64,000 nucleotides of DNA, from assembly GCA_022453515.1 (NCBI GenBank), contig JAJNNY010000074.1:62001-126000 (forward strand), read 5' to 3'. Positions 45,969 through 56,972 of this stretch are shown here, one piece after another (positions within the stretch are counted from its first letter, which is position 1; the number at the start of each line of letters is the position of its first letter). Source of the DNA: Astrocystis sublimbata. Taxonomy: Eukaryota; Ascomycota; Sordariomycetes; Xylariales; Xylariaceae. Under the pieces are notes generated by a model that worked only from the letters and a program-made list of their open reading frames with translations, was not told where the DNA came from and ran no database searches. A program made the position numbers and the translations under genes.

Positions 45969-46775
45969 ATGCCTCCCGTTCAGCTTCCGAACAACGGCAA
46001 TGGCCGTTCTTCACCAATGCCCACCCAATCGCAGCTGCTTAGTGATGGCGATCTACAGCGTGATCAATCAAGCGCCGAAAACTCACAGGATGCTGTAGCG
46101 CTGGAGCAGGCACCTTACCAGGGGAAGACACATGTATCGACCTTGCCAGAGATCTGCGATTTGTTGAATTGCCAAGTTACTGTAGAGTCACCGTCACCAT
46201 CCGGGTCGAAGAAGTACGCCAAGGTCCCTCAAACGGGTCCATTTGCCCCAATCCAACGGATACGCCAGGCGGCTGAAGATTCGGCCATCAATGCCTACGG
46301 AACTATCCGTGAGTCGAACCCAGAACTAGTTCAGGAGTTCGAAGTCAAGTGGATTGCTTGGAAAGAAGCCTGGTACTCGGACAAAGTTAGCCGTTCATCT
46401 AAGTAAGCTAGACTCTCCGTAAATTTGTCAGTATAATAGCGTCTTGGCACTAGTATATTGACGTCACTATAAACAGTGCCCGGGATCGCTGCTGTTGCAA
46501 CGAATTCCACGAGCTTTTTCACATAGGACCAATCATTCGCCCCCTTGTTATTTACAAGCTTCTTGATCCTGGTAACTGGACGGGTGTTTTTCTCTGTAAG
46601 TATTACGCGCTCGCATATGAATCTATCAAGTACCTGACCTGACGCTCATGATCCAGACAACTATTTGGAGAACGACAAGAAGTACCTCATCGATCCCGGC
46701 GATGTGATCAATTTCCTTACTATGCAGCTCCATAACAATCTCATTGTCAATATCAACCAAGGGCGAGAGTGGTGA
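45969..46775 (+). CDS. Paralogue B of an unknown family, 223 aa
   Basis: Three exons (45969-46402, 46477-46595, 46657-46775) give 223 aa with all phases matching. After a polar Gln/Ser/Asn-rich N-terminus of about 75 residues comes the conserved core: KYAKV, a helical stretch with WIAWKEAW, then a Cys-rich DRCCCNEFHELF segment, PLVIYKLLDPGNWTGVFLY, and a C-terminal DVINFLTMQLHNNLIVNI stretch. It shares this core and the intron positions with the disrupted gene 1.7 kb upstream. No signal peptide, membrane helix or known domain is visible. The Cys triplet is absent from paralogue A. Function unknown. Confidence 0.7.
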
Positions 46776-47792
46776 TTGATAGGCGTCACGGGCCCGTACA
46801 TAACGGACTGAGGACACCCAACTCTCCGACATGACAACGTTCAATATCCCGATGGTGCTGTAGCATAGCGCTGCAGTTATGTTCTGTCACTTGTGAAAGT
46901 TTGTCAAGTCCACTATCAATGGCCAGCCGTACGCTTGACTATGGAGCTCGGCCATCTTCGGTTGCTAGAATCAATTCCTCGTGTAATCATAGAACCTGTA
47001 ATCAGTGGTAAAATATACCCCGCGATGATTAGCTTCTATTTCTGCCTGTGTCTGCAAGAGACTGCTTGCATGCACATATTTATTTGTTTTCAAACTTGCA
47101 AGTCTGGCGTTATCTCTACCTCTCACCGTAGCTCAATTACAGTGAGAACATAAGTGATGCGCAATAACAAGCACGATGTCATACTTTTCGTACTACGCCC
47201 CGGTCCCGTGTGTTGATACTCTCAGCAGCTCGACTTCACGCTTTGTATTTCGTGCCAATTCTTTCTAAGCAATGCGCAATAGCTATGTGCCATCCAAGCC
47301 ACTCTTTTGGCAGCGCCCCCTAGAGATGACCTGACCGTCACCATGTGGGCTCTTCCTCATGATGGAAACTCAATCCCGATGATCCAGACTAAAGGAAATT
47401 TCTCATGGCGGAGCACTTGCGAGCTCTAAAGAGATTATGAAGAGAAGCTAACTAGATAATGACGTTTTCAGACCCTTTTGGATTTGTTCAATGCATCTGA
47501 CAAAGCTTCTAGTCGGGAGGCTTGGAGCCTACGCAGTTGGTATTTTACTGAAAATGCAGGGGCACATAGTGGGGGGGGAAAGAGACCAGACTTGGGCCTT
47601 CACATTAGCGTTGTCTGACATGTTTCCGTACTATCGTGTATCAGGGACTTTCCTGCTAAAAGTGTAATATATGAAGAGCTAGAATGAATCGCATCTACCC
47701 AATCAAGACGTCTCATAGTTCCAATGATTGTCTCCGAACCGCATGCGCTGAGAGACAACAATCCCTTGATACAGCGCACTGATTTAAATTGA
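46776..47792. other. Intergenic region
   Basis: About 1 kb between two gene 3' ends. No coding frame, repeat or RNA gene is supported. Confidence 0.45.
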
Positions 47793-49145
47793 TCAAGCTT
47801 TCACGTTCAACGAAACGCCACTCCTCATAATACGCACAGTGCCAGTACAGACGGCAGATATGACAGCTGATGCACCGCCAAAGACCCATACGCCAGTCCA
47901 GTCCAACGGGTTGGTAGTCGCGGCGAGGATAGCACCGGCGATCGGTCCCGCTGCCAACAGACCGAAACCCGAAATTGCAAAGCCCATTCCAATGCGCGTA
48001 CCAATCATGGAGTTGTTCGCGGTAAGCATCCGGAAGGCTACTGGAGGCAGGGCAATCACGACGCCACTGAAAAAGCCTGTAGCGATTGCCTCGACCACCA
48101 TTCCTCCCGTGTTAAAGACACCTAGAAGGGCAAACTCAGTTACACCAAGCACGACGGTAAGCGGGACTAGCGTGTTAAAAATGCCGACGCGATCAGACAA
48201 GGCGTTGGGTAAGATCCTGCCCAGCACGGAACCGGCGTTGAAAATAGCGACGATATAGAAAGCCAAAGTCTGGTCGGTAAACCCGCGGTCCAGCGGATAG
48301 TAGGAGATATAGAAGATAACCACCGTATTGGCCATGAAGATGAAAAAGATGCCGAGGGTGAAGATAATGAACGGCCCGTCGGTAAAGACTGTCCAATCTA
48401 TAACGGACCGCGGCTTTGGTGGCTCCACGCGGATGCGCATTACCACAAGTGGCAATATAAATGTTCCGAGCGCAATAAAACCCACGGCGCGGACCGCCCA
48501 GGGGAAACCGACCTGGTCAATGAGCTTGGAGAGCACAATGGGATAGATTACACCACCCAGCGACGAGCCGGATGAGGCGATACCCACGGCCAGACCGATG
48601 TGGGTGCTGAAGTATGTAGGTAGCAGAGATACGGTAGGTGTGAAGAGTAGACCAGCGCCAATGCCAATAGCGAACCCCTGCGACAGCAGTACTTGGTAGA
48701 ATTGGGTGCTTGCTGATAGGGTAAAGAGACCTAGAAGAACGAGGGCCATTCCGGAAAGGAGAAGTAAACGCAGATAACCCCTATCAAAGAGAGGTCCGGC
48801 GATCAGGCCGGTCAACTGGAGCAAAAAGCTCTGAATAGAGCCTATCCATGAGATGTTGGACGATGATTCATGAAAAAGGCGACCGGACTCGTAGAAGCTC
48901 TGGAAGACGCCGAAACTGCTGAGAAATCCCCAAGTATTGAAAAAGAGGACGAAACCGGCGGCTACCTGAAGCCAGGCCACGAGACCCCCGTTAGGAGGAC
49001 TTGATGCACCCGCAGGCGCAGGTGTAGGCGGAGCCGACTTCTCAGGGTCAGCGTCGGGGCCGGAGTGGGAATCACGAAAGCCGGTGGTGCCGTTATTCTC
49101 CTGCTGAAGCGACTCCGGGTCTTGCATGAGTCGGGGAGAAGCCAT
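47793..49145 (-). CDS. MFS monocarboxylate-type transporter
   Basis: Single exon of 450 aa. A soluble acidic/Pro-rich leader of about 50 residues precedes the first helix (GGLVAWLQVAAGFVLFFNTWG), the conserved start of fungal monocarboxylate-porter-like MFS proteins, followed by FGVFQSFYESGRL and SNISWIGSIQSFLL. About 12 hydrophobic segments are visible, and the loop between helices 2 and 3 reads GPLFDRGYLR. The family moves monocarboxylates or other small acids, but many fungal members have unknown substrates. It is divergent from the Zn2Cys6 regulator across 457 bp, suggesting that the regulator controls it. Confidence 0.9.
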   Translation of the reverse strand: MASPRLMQDPESLQQENNGTTGFRDSHSGPDADPEKSAPPTPAPAGASSPPNGGLVAWLQVAAGFVLFFNTWGFLSSFGVFQSFYESGRLFHESSSNISWIGSIQSFLLQLTGLIAGPLFDRGYLRLLLLSGMALVLLGLFTLSASTQFYQVLLSQGFAIGIGAGLLFTPTVSLLPTYFSTHIGLAVGIASSGSSLGGVIYPIVLSKLIDQVGFPWAVRAVGFIALGTFILPLVVMRIRVEPPKPRSVIDWTVFTDGPFIIFTLGIFFIFMANTVVIFYISYYPLDRGFTDQTLAFYIVAIFNAGSVLGRILPNALSDRVGIFNTLVPLTVVLGVTEFALLGVFNTGGMVVEAIATGFFSGVVIALPPVAFRMLTANNSMIGTRIGMGFAISGFGLLAAGPIAGAILAATTNPLDWTGVWVFGGASAVISAVCTGTVRIMRSGVSLNVKA

Positions 49146-49453
49146 GATGGGAGAAGCCGATGAAATGGTATGATATTGATGTTTTGGGCAAAAAAGTAGA
49201 CAATGTTCAATGAAGATGTATGCGTCACTTAGCCGCCTTATTCAGATTGATTACTGTTGTAATACGACGATGATCAATGCCGAATTGCCAACATCACAAG
49301 AAGCATACTAGCGTGGGGCATGTCTTCTAGGTATAGTGTTTAATCATCTGTGCATTACTACCTTCATCTCACGGACGTTAGGAGCCATTGAATCATGTAA
49401 GCTCTCCGTCTTCTGAGTTATCATCTCATTCCGCAATAGTAGCTTATGTTCCG

Positions 49454-49462
49454 CCGTGACGG
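49454..49462. promoter_or_regulatory. CCG-TGA-CGG inverted repeat, candidate Zn2Cys6 site
   Basis: CCG half-sites in inverted orientation with a 3-bp spacer, inside the longer CCGCCGTGACGG. Zn2Cys6 dimers commonly bind such CGG/CCG triplet pairs. Its partner at 49515 carries the same extended motif. Confidence 0.5.
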
Positions 49463-49514
49463 AGTAAAAGGTGAGCAATGAGCATCCCCACCCACTCTCG
49501 CCAGGTTGGTTACC

Positions 49515-49523
49515 CCGTTACGG
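49515..49523. promoter_or_regulatory. CCG-TTA-CGG inverted repeat, candidate Zn2Cys6 site
   Basis: On the minus strand the context reads CCGCCGTAACGG, matching the site at 49454 (CCGCCGTGACGG) at all but one base. The two extended motifs are inverted relative to each other. Confidence 0.5.
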
Positions 49524-49602
49524 CGGAGCGTGGCGCCGCCCCTTTCAACTACTTTACTAAGAAGTAGGTACCAAGTACTTTCCTGTAACAAACACTACCA
49601 TC

Positions 49603-51907
49603 GTGTCAGATTCGACCCCAAACAACATCACATTCTCCGCCGCGCAGGACCGGGATTCACCCACCGCCAAGCGGAGAAAGGTCCGGAAGGGCACCCGGTC
49701 CTGCTGGGAGTGTAAACGGCGCAAGGTCAAGTGTGTCTTTGAAGGCGATTGTGATGTGTGCCTCGGTTGTCAGCGCCGGCGCACTCCCTGCGTCGCCCAG
49801 GAGCTGCCGGAAGACCTTGCGCCAGCGAGTATTGGGAGCCGGCATCTGAGCCATCGTATTTCTCGAGTTGAAGATCTAGTGAATGGCTTTCTGGCTAGCC
49901 AAGCCGTCTCACCCGCGTCGCCGTCATTGCGCCCTCTTCCGACGCTCTTGGAGGTAAGCTTGGAATTTGGGGCCAGCGCATCATTTCATGTATGGCTTAG
50001 TATTCCGATTAACAGTAGCCTCATAGAACGTCGAATATTCCAGTCCAGACCCTTCCTCGTATGGGGCCACATTAGACACCACGCAAATTGCCCCGGCTTC
50101 AAGTCAATCTGACAGAGCGATTGCCCAACATCTATTGGCCGCATTTCCTTCAGAACGGGATACCAAACTCCTACTCCGGGAGAGCACACAGTCGTCGCGG
50201 TATACACTGATGGTCAACGTTCAGTCTCACTATAAATTGACATGTGAGGCACTCACAACCCCGTGCTCTCATATTGAGCCTCCGAGTCCCAGCACTCACC
50301 CTATCATTGTTGCCCGACTGATGCTTCTGTTTGCCATTACTTTGCAAAGCCCGTCTCGAGAGAAACTCAGTGAAATCTCCGAGCCGCTCGACGAACTAAT
50401 GCAGCGCTTGGTGAATTCGGCTACGACATGGGTTACAACGCAAGAAGCCATGCACGACACCATTGACGGCCTCATCTGCATCATGCTGGAGGGGGTCTAT
50501 CAAATCAACTGTGGCAATCTCAAACGTGCTTGGCTCGTGTATCGCAGGGCCATGGCCGTCGCCCAGCTGATGGGTCTCCAGCGCTCCCACCCTCCGCCCG
50601 TGAAACGTATTGACCCGATGCTCGAAGTCAAACCTCACTTTCTCTGGTTTCGCATCGTGTATATGGACCGCTATCTCAGTCTCATGCTCGGTAATCCCCA
50701 AGGTACTACTAGTATCGATGCGACATCTTCGCCGACCCCTGAACAGGATTCGCCGTTGAGTACATTTGACCGGCGCCTGACCGTCATCGCATCACGCATC
50801 CTGGAGCGCAACGAACATCCATTTTCTGCTCGTGAAATACCAAAAACTCAAGCCATCGATTCCGAGCTTCTCCAGGCATCCCGCGGCATGCCCCTGAGTT
50901 TCTGGCGACCCGCGAACTTCCAGGGTCTCGCCCCTGGCTCGCCGGAAACTCTGCTGGAGACGATACGGATCGGGGCTCAAGTATACTACTACGGCTTGTT
51001 GGTTCAGTTACATTTGCCTTACACCTTGCGACTACAGGATAATGTGGTAAACAATAATTCAAAGACTACATGCATCAACTCCAGCCGTGAAATCATACTG
51101 CGGTTCATCACGCACCGGACCTTCAATCCCCTCTCTTGCTGTTCCCGACCTGTCGACTTCTTCGCTCTTTTGGCGGGCATAGCACTCCTGCTCGCCCATC
51201 TCGACACTTACAATCATCCCGAAATCGGCAACCCCCTCGCACACCAGCGACTGAGCGACCGCGCTCTACTGATCCAGGCTCAGGAAATGATGGATGTCAT
51301 CAGCAAGGCGAACAAAGATGTTATCACTGGCAAGAGTGCTCAGGTACTTCGGCGATTGCTCGATATCGAGGCGAAGGCAGCCGAGGGCAAGAGCTACACC
51401 ACGGAAAACGCTGCGGGCAGCGATGGCACGCAGAATGAGATTGACGAACGCGACGACAGCCTCTCTTTACACATTCCATATATCGGTGTGATCAAGATTG
51501 CTCGACAGGGGCCCATCACTCCTGAGGTGCAACCTGCAGACCAGTCAAAAGTTGAACTCACAGCATGCGGAAGAGACCCCTTATATACTAATTCCCTTTC
51601 ATTTCCAACAATGTCCGCTATCGATGATGAGTCATCTGGTAACCTGGTCGCCGCCAGGCCTTCATTGTCGGAAGCTCTTCCACCACCAGAACACAATCTC
51701 TTCTCTCGTTCATTCTCGGCGCCTAATCAGACTAGTGCACCATGTCCCCATATTCCAGAGCAGAGCAACTTGAATATTCAATCGCACTTGCAATGCCCCT
51801 CTCAAATGGCTGGCTCGGATAGTTGGGGGTTCCAAGGCGTTGACACGACGTTCTTCGAAGGCCTGATGCAGGGTTTGTCATCGGACGACAAGATAAATCT
51901 TGTATAG
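49603..51907 (+). CDS. Zn2Cys6 binuclear-cluster transcription factor
   Basis: Two exons (49603-49953 and 50027-51907) give 743 aa; only the acceptor at 50026 keeps the frame open. The DNA-binding domain at about 32-62 has the six cysteines in C-x2-C-x6-C-x8-C-x2-C-x6-C-like spacing (SCWECKRRKVKC ... CDVCLGCQRRRTPC). Upstream basic residues (KRRKVRKG) may be a nuclear signal. The middle region (about 170-500) resembles the fungal transcription factor regulatory domain (for example WLVYRRAMAVAQLMGLQR and FRIVYMDRYLSLMLG). The C-terminus ends in an acidic/aromatic segment (WGFQGVDTTFFEGLMQG) that could activate transcription. It probably regulates the divergent transporter and itself. Confidence 0.92.
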
Positions 51908-51909
51908 CG

Positions 51910-52601
51910 ATGGATTCATCATTGCTGGGTGATCATGTGTATATGACGGCAAGTGATGCACCTCAGATGTCGCTAATGGATTGCCATCCGGCTCCTGACG
52001 AGGTTGGAAGTCGCAAGAGACGACGCGGCTCGCATTTCACCAGACTCGGAAGTGCAGCTTCATCAGCATCAACCATCGTGGATCTCACTATCAGTAATTA
52101 GTCGCCAACATGGATACTGTCATGCTTGGCAGAACTCATTCACCGAAGCCACGAACAACGGCAATCAGGAGCACAGCAACGACACCGTCGTTTCTTCGTG
52201 CGAAAACCAATGCAACTCCACGGTTGCCACAGTGCTATTAGAAGTTAGCTCTCCAGAGGCTCGAGCCTGAGTTGCCGAGTTCGCCGCTGCCTAGTGCAAC
52301 AACAGGGATGCATTGGGGAAGCAGACGCGCCTACCAATCCTCGATCGTATCCCAATTCACCGAGAATTCGCATTTTCTTGAGCTTGTGTGGAACCTAGGC
52401 ATGACCATCAAGAGTAGCATTTTCGGGGAGCAGAACTTCCGGCTTAGGAATCGGATCACCCTTTCTGACAACAGTTTACGCGCCACCCAGGACAGGATGT
52501 TGGGCTGCATTCTGGATCAGATTGAAACTCAAAAACACATGTTCGCTGACGTTTTGCAGCAAGGTAATGATCTACAGTCTTATAGTATGCTTTTCGGGTG
52601 A
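51910..52601 (+). other. Doubtful small frames after the regulator
   Basis: Directly after the regulator stop, an ATG at 51910 opens 63 codons with a basic RKRRRG motif and a Ser-rich end. Further frames follow to 52601, the last one with a helical segment (RATQDRMLGCILDQIETQKH). They could be exons of one small gene or an alternative 3' end of the regulator, but no clean splice chain was found. Confidence 0.25.
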
Positions 52602-53303
52602 AATAAATCGGCCACTAGTACTTATTAACAACGTAGACAACTTGGAAGCTGTCAGCTGGCGAAATCTGCTATCACGCGCTCACTAAATGCGGTGTTGACA
52701 GATTGTGAATCTGATTTCAAGGGATTTCATACTAATATTCCCATTTTTACATGCATGATTTCAATCAGCATAAGCTGCAGCATATAACGAACACAATACT
52801 CATAAGTCACAAACTTTTTAAAACCAAGCGTTTACGTGCACAGATGCTGTGTGTTTCGCTGATCAATTAAGCATTTATTATTGAAATTAACTAGTTACAC
52901 AAATGAGTGTAGACGGCTGCGAACATAAATATCTTTCCATTGAGAGGTGGTTCTTGGTTCCCAAAAAGGGGCATCTCCGTAATCTTATCCAGGTAACTTA
53001 GCCACATGCGTCAGCCACAGCGAGCCCGGTTAGGTAACGCTTGGTAACAGACACGTCACAACGATGGTGACTCTGCTGAACTTGCGTGGGTCGTCGCACT
53101 GAGGTCAATTAACCCCACCATCACCAGAATTACTGCGACGTACGTCTTCTCATCCTCATCCTCCGACAACACAATAACAAAATCGACGACATACTGGCCC
53201 GAGCTTTGCGCAACACACCAATCCAACATAACCACCAACCTTTGACAGTCTGCCCTCGCGAGGCAGAGAGTAGCCCGGGGTTTCAGCGAGCGAGGAGTGA
53301 GCG
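52602..53303. other. Intergenic region upstream of SRP68
   Basis: About 0.7 kb. The left half (52700-52960) is AT-rich; the right half is likely the SRP68 promoter. No gene is supported. Confidence 0.45.
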
Positions 53304-55283
53304 ATGGACATCACCAACTTCGTTGTCGCGGCGCGGAACCAGGCTCTCCTGTACGGCGACTACAGCACGTACCAACACCTGCTCGCCCAGAAGCTCTGCG
53401 CCGCCCGCAAGAAGCTCAACATCCAGTCGCGGAACAGGGCCGCCTTCACCAAGCGCCAGCCTGTCACCGCCCCGCAGATCGCCGAGAACCATGTGTACCT
53501 GCATCTCGCCCTGCTGACGGCCGAGAGGGCCTGGGCGCACGCCATGCGCCTCAAGACCGCCCACGCCGCTGACGCCCGCGGCATCGCCGGCCGAGCGCGC
53601 TCCCACATCGTCTCCCGCCTCGACAAGGCCGCCCGCACCGCCGAGCATCTCGTCCGCGTCCTCTCCGACACGGCCACTACCGCCGCTGCCGACACCGATC
53701 TGCTCGAGGCCCGCGCCTACGCAGCCATGCTGCGCGGCGCCGCCGACTTCGAGGGCCAGAGCTGGAAGCGCTGCGTTGAGAGCTACGCCACCGCCCGCAT
53801 CATCTACGGCGCCCTCATCGACGCCACCGAGGTCCGCGGCGACGTCCTCAAGGACCTCCTGTCCGAGACCATCGACCCCTCCATCCGCTACGCCGCCTAC
53901 CAGAGCAAGATACCCCGTACTCTCGCCATCCCCACCATCGCCCGGAACGCCTTCCCCTCTGCCGACGACGCTCTCGTCGGCCACATCAACAAGCTAGCTC
54001 CCCACCTGTTGAAGCAGGGCGAAGACGCCGCCGAGAAGGCCCAGGCCGCCGACGCTCCCAACGCCCCGCAGACCATCACCTGGAGGTCGCGCCAAGTAAA
54101 GATCGAGGACGCCTCCATCGCAATCGCCCTGGCTTCTGCCGACGCCGCCACCGCGCGCCTCGCTGAGAAGCTGGCCTCTTCCGACGTTGTGCTTCCAAAG
54201 GAGATGGCCGCAGCCTATGACGAGGTCCTTCTCGCCAGCCAGGACGCCGCCGACGCCACCAAACACGCCATCGACGATCTGAAGGACGAGGGCGTGCCCC
54301 AGAGCGACAGCCGCGTACAGAGCCTGCAAATCACCCGCACCGCTGTAAACTACCAAATGATCAGCTGGCGAATTGGTCGCAACCGGGTCCTGAGTGGTGA
54401 GCATGACGGTGCCCTTCTCGATTCGGCGCCCAACACCACACGGAAAGCGAAGAAGGACGCGACGCTGCACCAGGCCAAGATCGATCCTCCAGGTAGAAGA
54501 GTGGCCCGCCTGAAAGAGAAGGTCGTTCTGTACGATGCTACGCTGCAGAGTCTCGAGTCTATTCGGGAACTGCCCGGTGTCGCCAATGATGACGGACTGG
54601 TTCGGCAACTCGACGCCACTACTACTTATTTCCATGCTCTCAAGTACGTTGGCCACCTCAATTCGACTTGCTGATTCTTTATGTTGATGACGCTGGCTTT
54701 GTTTCTATTATGGCCTTCAATACTAACACGTTCACGTCCCAGATGCCTCTCCATTGCCCGTTCTCACTCCCTCGTCAACCAGTCCTCCAACGCCCTGGCA
54801 CTCACCAAGCATGCATATGACCAGATCACACAGACCACTACGTTCTTCTCCAGCACTAACTCCGGCGCCGGCACATCCGACTCCCCCATCCAAAGCATCG
54901 AGATCCGCCAAACAGACGTCCAGTTCCTCCAGAACCTGCTTAAGGGCGAGGTGCAGCGCTGTCGTGCCATCGTAGAAATCGACAACCTGAGGCAAAAGGC
55001 AAAAGCGAGCGCCTCAAAGGGGAAGAAGCCCCTCGTGGAAAGACTGGGCGAGTATCCGGAGGACGGCGCGGATTTGGAGAATCTGGTCGATTACCCACCG
55101 AAGGTGCAGCCCATTGCGGTGAAGCCGCTCTTCTTCGATGTCGCGTGGAATTACATCGACTACCCTGGCCATGCGCATGCTCCTGCTGCCCCTGCTCCTG
55201 CGTCAGAGCCACAGGCGGGAGAAGAGCCTGCGGAGGCTGCTGAGCCGCCGAAGAAGAAAGGATGGTTTGGCTTTGGACGGTAA
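53304..55283 (+). CDS. SRP68: Signal recognition particle subunit SRP68
   Basis: Two exons (53304-54643 and 54743-55283) give 626 aa, close to the usual size. The N-terminal part has the family pattern: a QALLYGDYSTYQHLLAQKL helix pair, Arg/Lys-rich RNA-binding segments (ARKKLNIQSRNRAAF), then ENHVYLHLALLTAERAWAHAM. The region around SWKRCVESYATARIIYGAL and the C-terminal VAWNYIDYP, followed by an Ala/Glu/Pro-rich linker and a KKKGWFGFGR end, also match fungal SRP68. The protein binds 7SL RNA with SRP72 in the cytosolic signal recognition particle and helps target secretory proteins to the ER. It is a housekeeping gene with high GC and strong codon bias compared with its surroundings. Confidence 0.92.
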
Positions 55284-55735
55284 AGAAGGGCTCAGGGCTA
55301 GGTGTTCCGCTGTTCCGCTGTTTAGGTTCGCTGTCCAGGGCGCATGCTACAAGGGATCAATCAGATAGCTTAGAAAGTCGCATGTATATGTTCAATATAA
55401 TGACAATGACCCCTTATCTCACTGCCAACTATTTCTTCCCAAAATGCCTGCCTATCCTTGGTACTTAACTAGGTAATCTACCAGCCTCACTTGGTTGTGT
55501 TACTGCGACGTGGGTACGGCAGCATATACCAACCCGTGCGTTAGAATGTCACCATCATGCGTCTTGCTGTTAATACTACCTGTATTTGTTCAGGGCCGTC
55601 ATAGTTCGAGTAGTATATAGTATTGAAGTATGGTGGTGTGATGATGATATAATCCTGTGTGTGTGTGTCCATTGATTTGTTGAACTGTGTCCAGTTTTGA
55701 CTAAGACCAGAAATGCAAAAAATCAAATGTGAAAT
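55284..55735. other. Intergenic region
   Basis: About 450 bp, the 3' side of SRP68, with a TGTGTGTGTG run near 55655. No gene is supported. Confidence 0.4.
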
Positions 55736-55928
55736 TGGCCGTCGAGGGAATCGAACCCCCGGTCACCTCACGCTGCACAGATAAGGATGCTTCCCGCTCT
55801 CGCTAACAATACTGTGTCTTACACCGCTAGGCCAAACCAACCATTACGGCCTTTGGTAGTACTTTAAGGAGCCTGAGGGGTCATCTGGTATATAAGGTTG
55901 AGACTTTTAGGTTTCTACTATATGCAGG
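55731..55928 (-). repeat. tRNA-like direct repeat, copy 1
   Basis: On the minus strand, 55851-55736 carries both internal Pol III promoter boxes: a perfect A-box (TGGCCTAGCGG) and a perfect B-box (GGTTCGATTCC) inside a T-arm of GGGGG/CCCTC. The end reads GACGGCC-A, which can pair with GGCCGTA at the other edge, but the D-arm and anticodon arm do not fold cleanly. The A-to-B spacing implies an insertion or intron. The conserved unit extends beyond the tRNA-like part (to about 55928) and recurs 360 bp away. No isotype can be assigned. Confidence 0.55.
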
Positions 55929-56090
55929 TCTAAAGTGTGCAGGCCAGTCTAACATTGTTTAAGGGGAAATAGGTTCAATCGTAAAGAATGAGAGCGAAAA
56001 GGAAACAAAAAGCAAAGGTAGAAATTCATATATAAGCAATGCATGGCAAACAGGAGATAAAGCAGAAGGAAAAGAAAGGGGGGCAAAAGG

Positions 56091-56290
56091 GGAAATTGGC
56101 CATCGAGGGAATCGAACCCCCGGTCACCTAACGCTGCAGATAAGGATACTTCTCGCTGGATAACAATATTGTGTCCTATACCGCTAGGCCACCAACCATT
56201 ACGGCCTTTGGTAGTACTTTTAGGAGCCTGAGGGGTAATCTAGTATATAAGCTTGGTGTTTTTAGCTTCATGTATGCAGACACGCATATG
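56091..56290 (-). repeat. tRNA-like direct repeat, copy 2
   Basis: Same structure as copy 1, with A-box TGGCCTAGCGG and B-box GGTTCGATTCC intact, but with several indels in the middle (core 56206-56097, 110 nt versus 116 nt). The outer flank (GGTAGTACTTTTAGGAGCCTGAGGGG) is shared. It is more degenerate in the anticodon-stem region, so a tRNA pseudogene is likely. Confidence 0.5.
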
Positions 56291-56972
56291 CAGGTCCCAG
56301 GCCTCTGCTGCCTGATTTTCATAGTGATGCTACTGGTCGGACCTGAGACGGGCACAGACCTGTAAGAGGAGGTATGAAAAGAAATGTTCGAGAGGCTCTA
56401 ATACTTCTGGTCGCAGATAGGCTAGAGCATAATTATAACAACCGCTGGTTATAAAAGAATATTTAATCTCTATATGATAAGATCACAGAAGCTATGCCAT
56501 ATAGACAACCTGTAAACATGAAGAGCCGATGCTACAAGACTGGTTTAGTTAGTATGAAGGAATACAGGGGAAATTTTAAGAGCGTTGTGATGAATTTTGC
56601 AGGATATAACACCTCGGGCTAAGAGTGTGAGGATTTGCGTGGGGATTGAAACCAAATCTCGATGCCCATTGAAGAGAATGAGATAGAAGAATCTGTTGTA
56701 GCAGATTCAATTGGTATGTTGCATAAGCTGCACTGCGCCACTTCTTGCAGCCTAACATTTCTCGCAGTATATGCTACAGAACCAATGATATCATGCGGTT
56801 TCAGGGGTGGAATGATCTGCCCCGCCTACATTCATGAGGAGCTGCCCAAAACCAACATTTAGGGCTTTCTCAAATGGAAATGGGAAGTCTGCGAATACAG
56901 ACGTAAAAGTATCCTGCTCTTGCCCACTGGCCTGTCATCTGCTTACAGTCACTTTAAAAGGCGACTGAAGGG
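56291..56972. other. Intergenic region
   Basis: About 0.7 kb, AT-rich. One short plus-strand frame (56662-56862) contains an HKLHC motif but nothing else of a known family. No gene is called. Confidence 0.4.

Larger units (their letters stand above)
49146..49602. promoter_or_regulatory. Divergent promoter of transporter and Zn2Cys6 regulator
   Basis: A 457-bp region between two divergent start codons. It holds two CCG-N3-CGG palindromes in opposite orientation (separate entries) located 52 bp apart, on the regulator side. Confidence 0.6.

Noticed and set aside
49603..51907. The Zn2Cys6 factor as regulator of the PKS cluster
   Set aside because: It is 24 kb from the cluster, with many unrelated genes between, and pairs with its own divergent transporter.
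53283..53984. Long Gly/Val-rich minus-strand frame opposite SRP68
   Set aside because: It is an antisense shadow of a GC-rich gene with strong codon bias.
56662..56862. HKLHC motif reminiscent of UstYa-type oxidases (HxxHC)
   Set aside because: Only one of the two family motifs is present, there is no membrane helix, and the frame is 66 codons long with poor composition.
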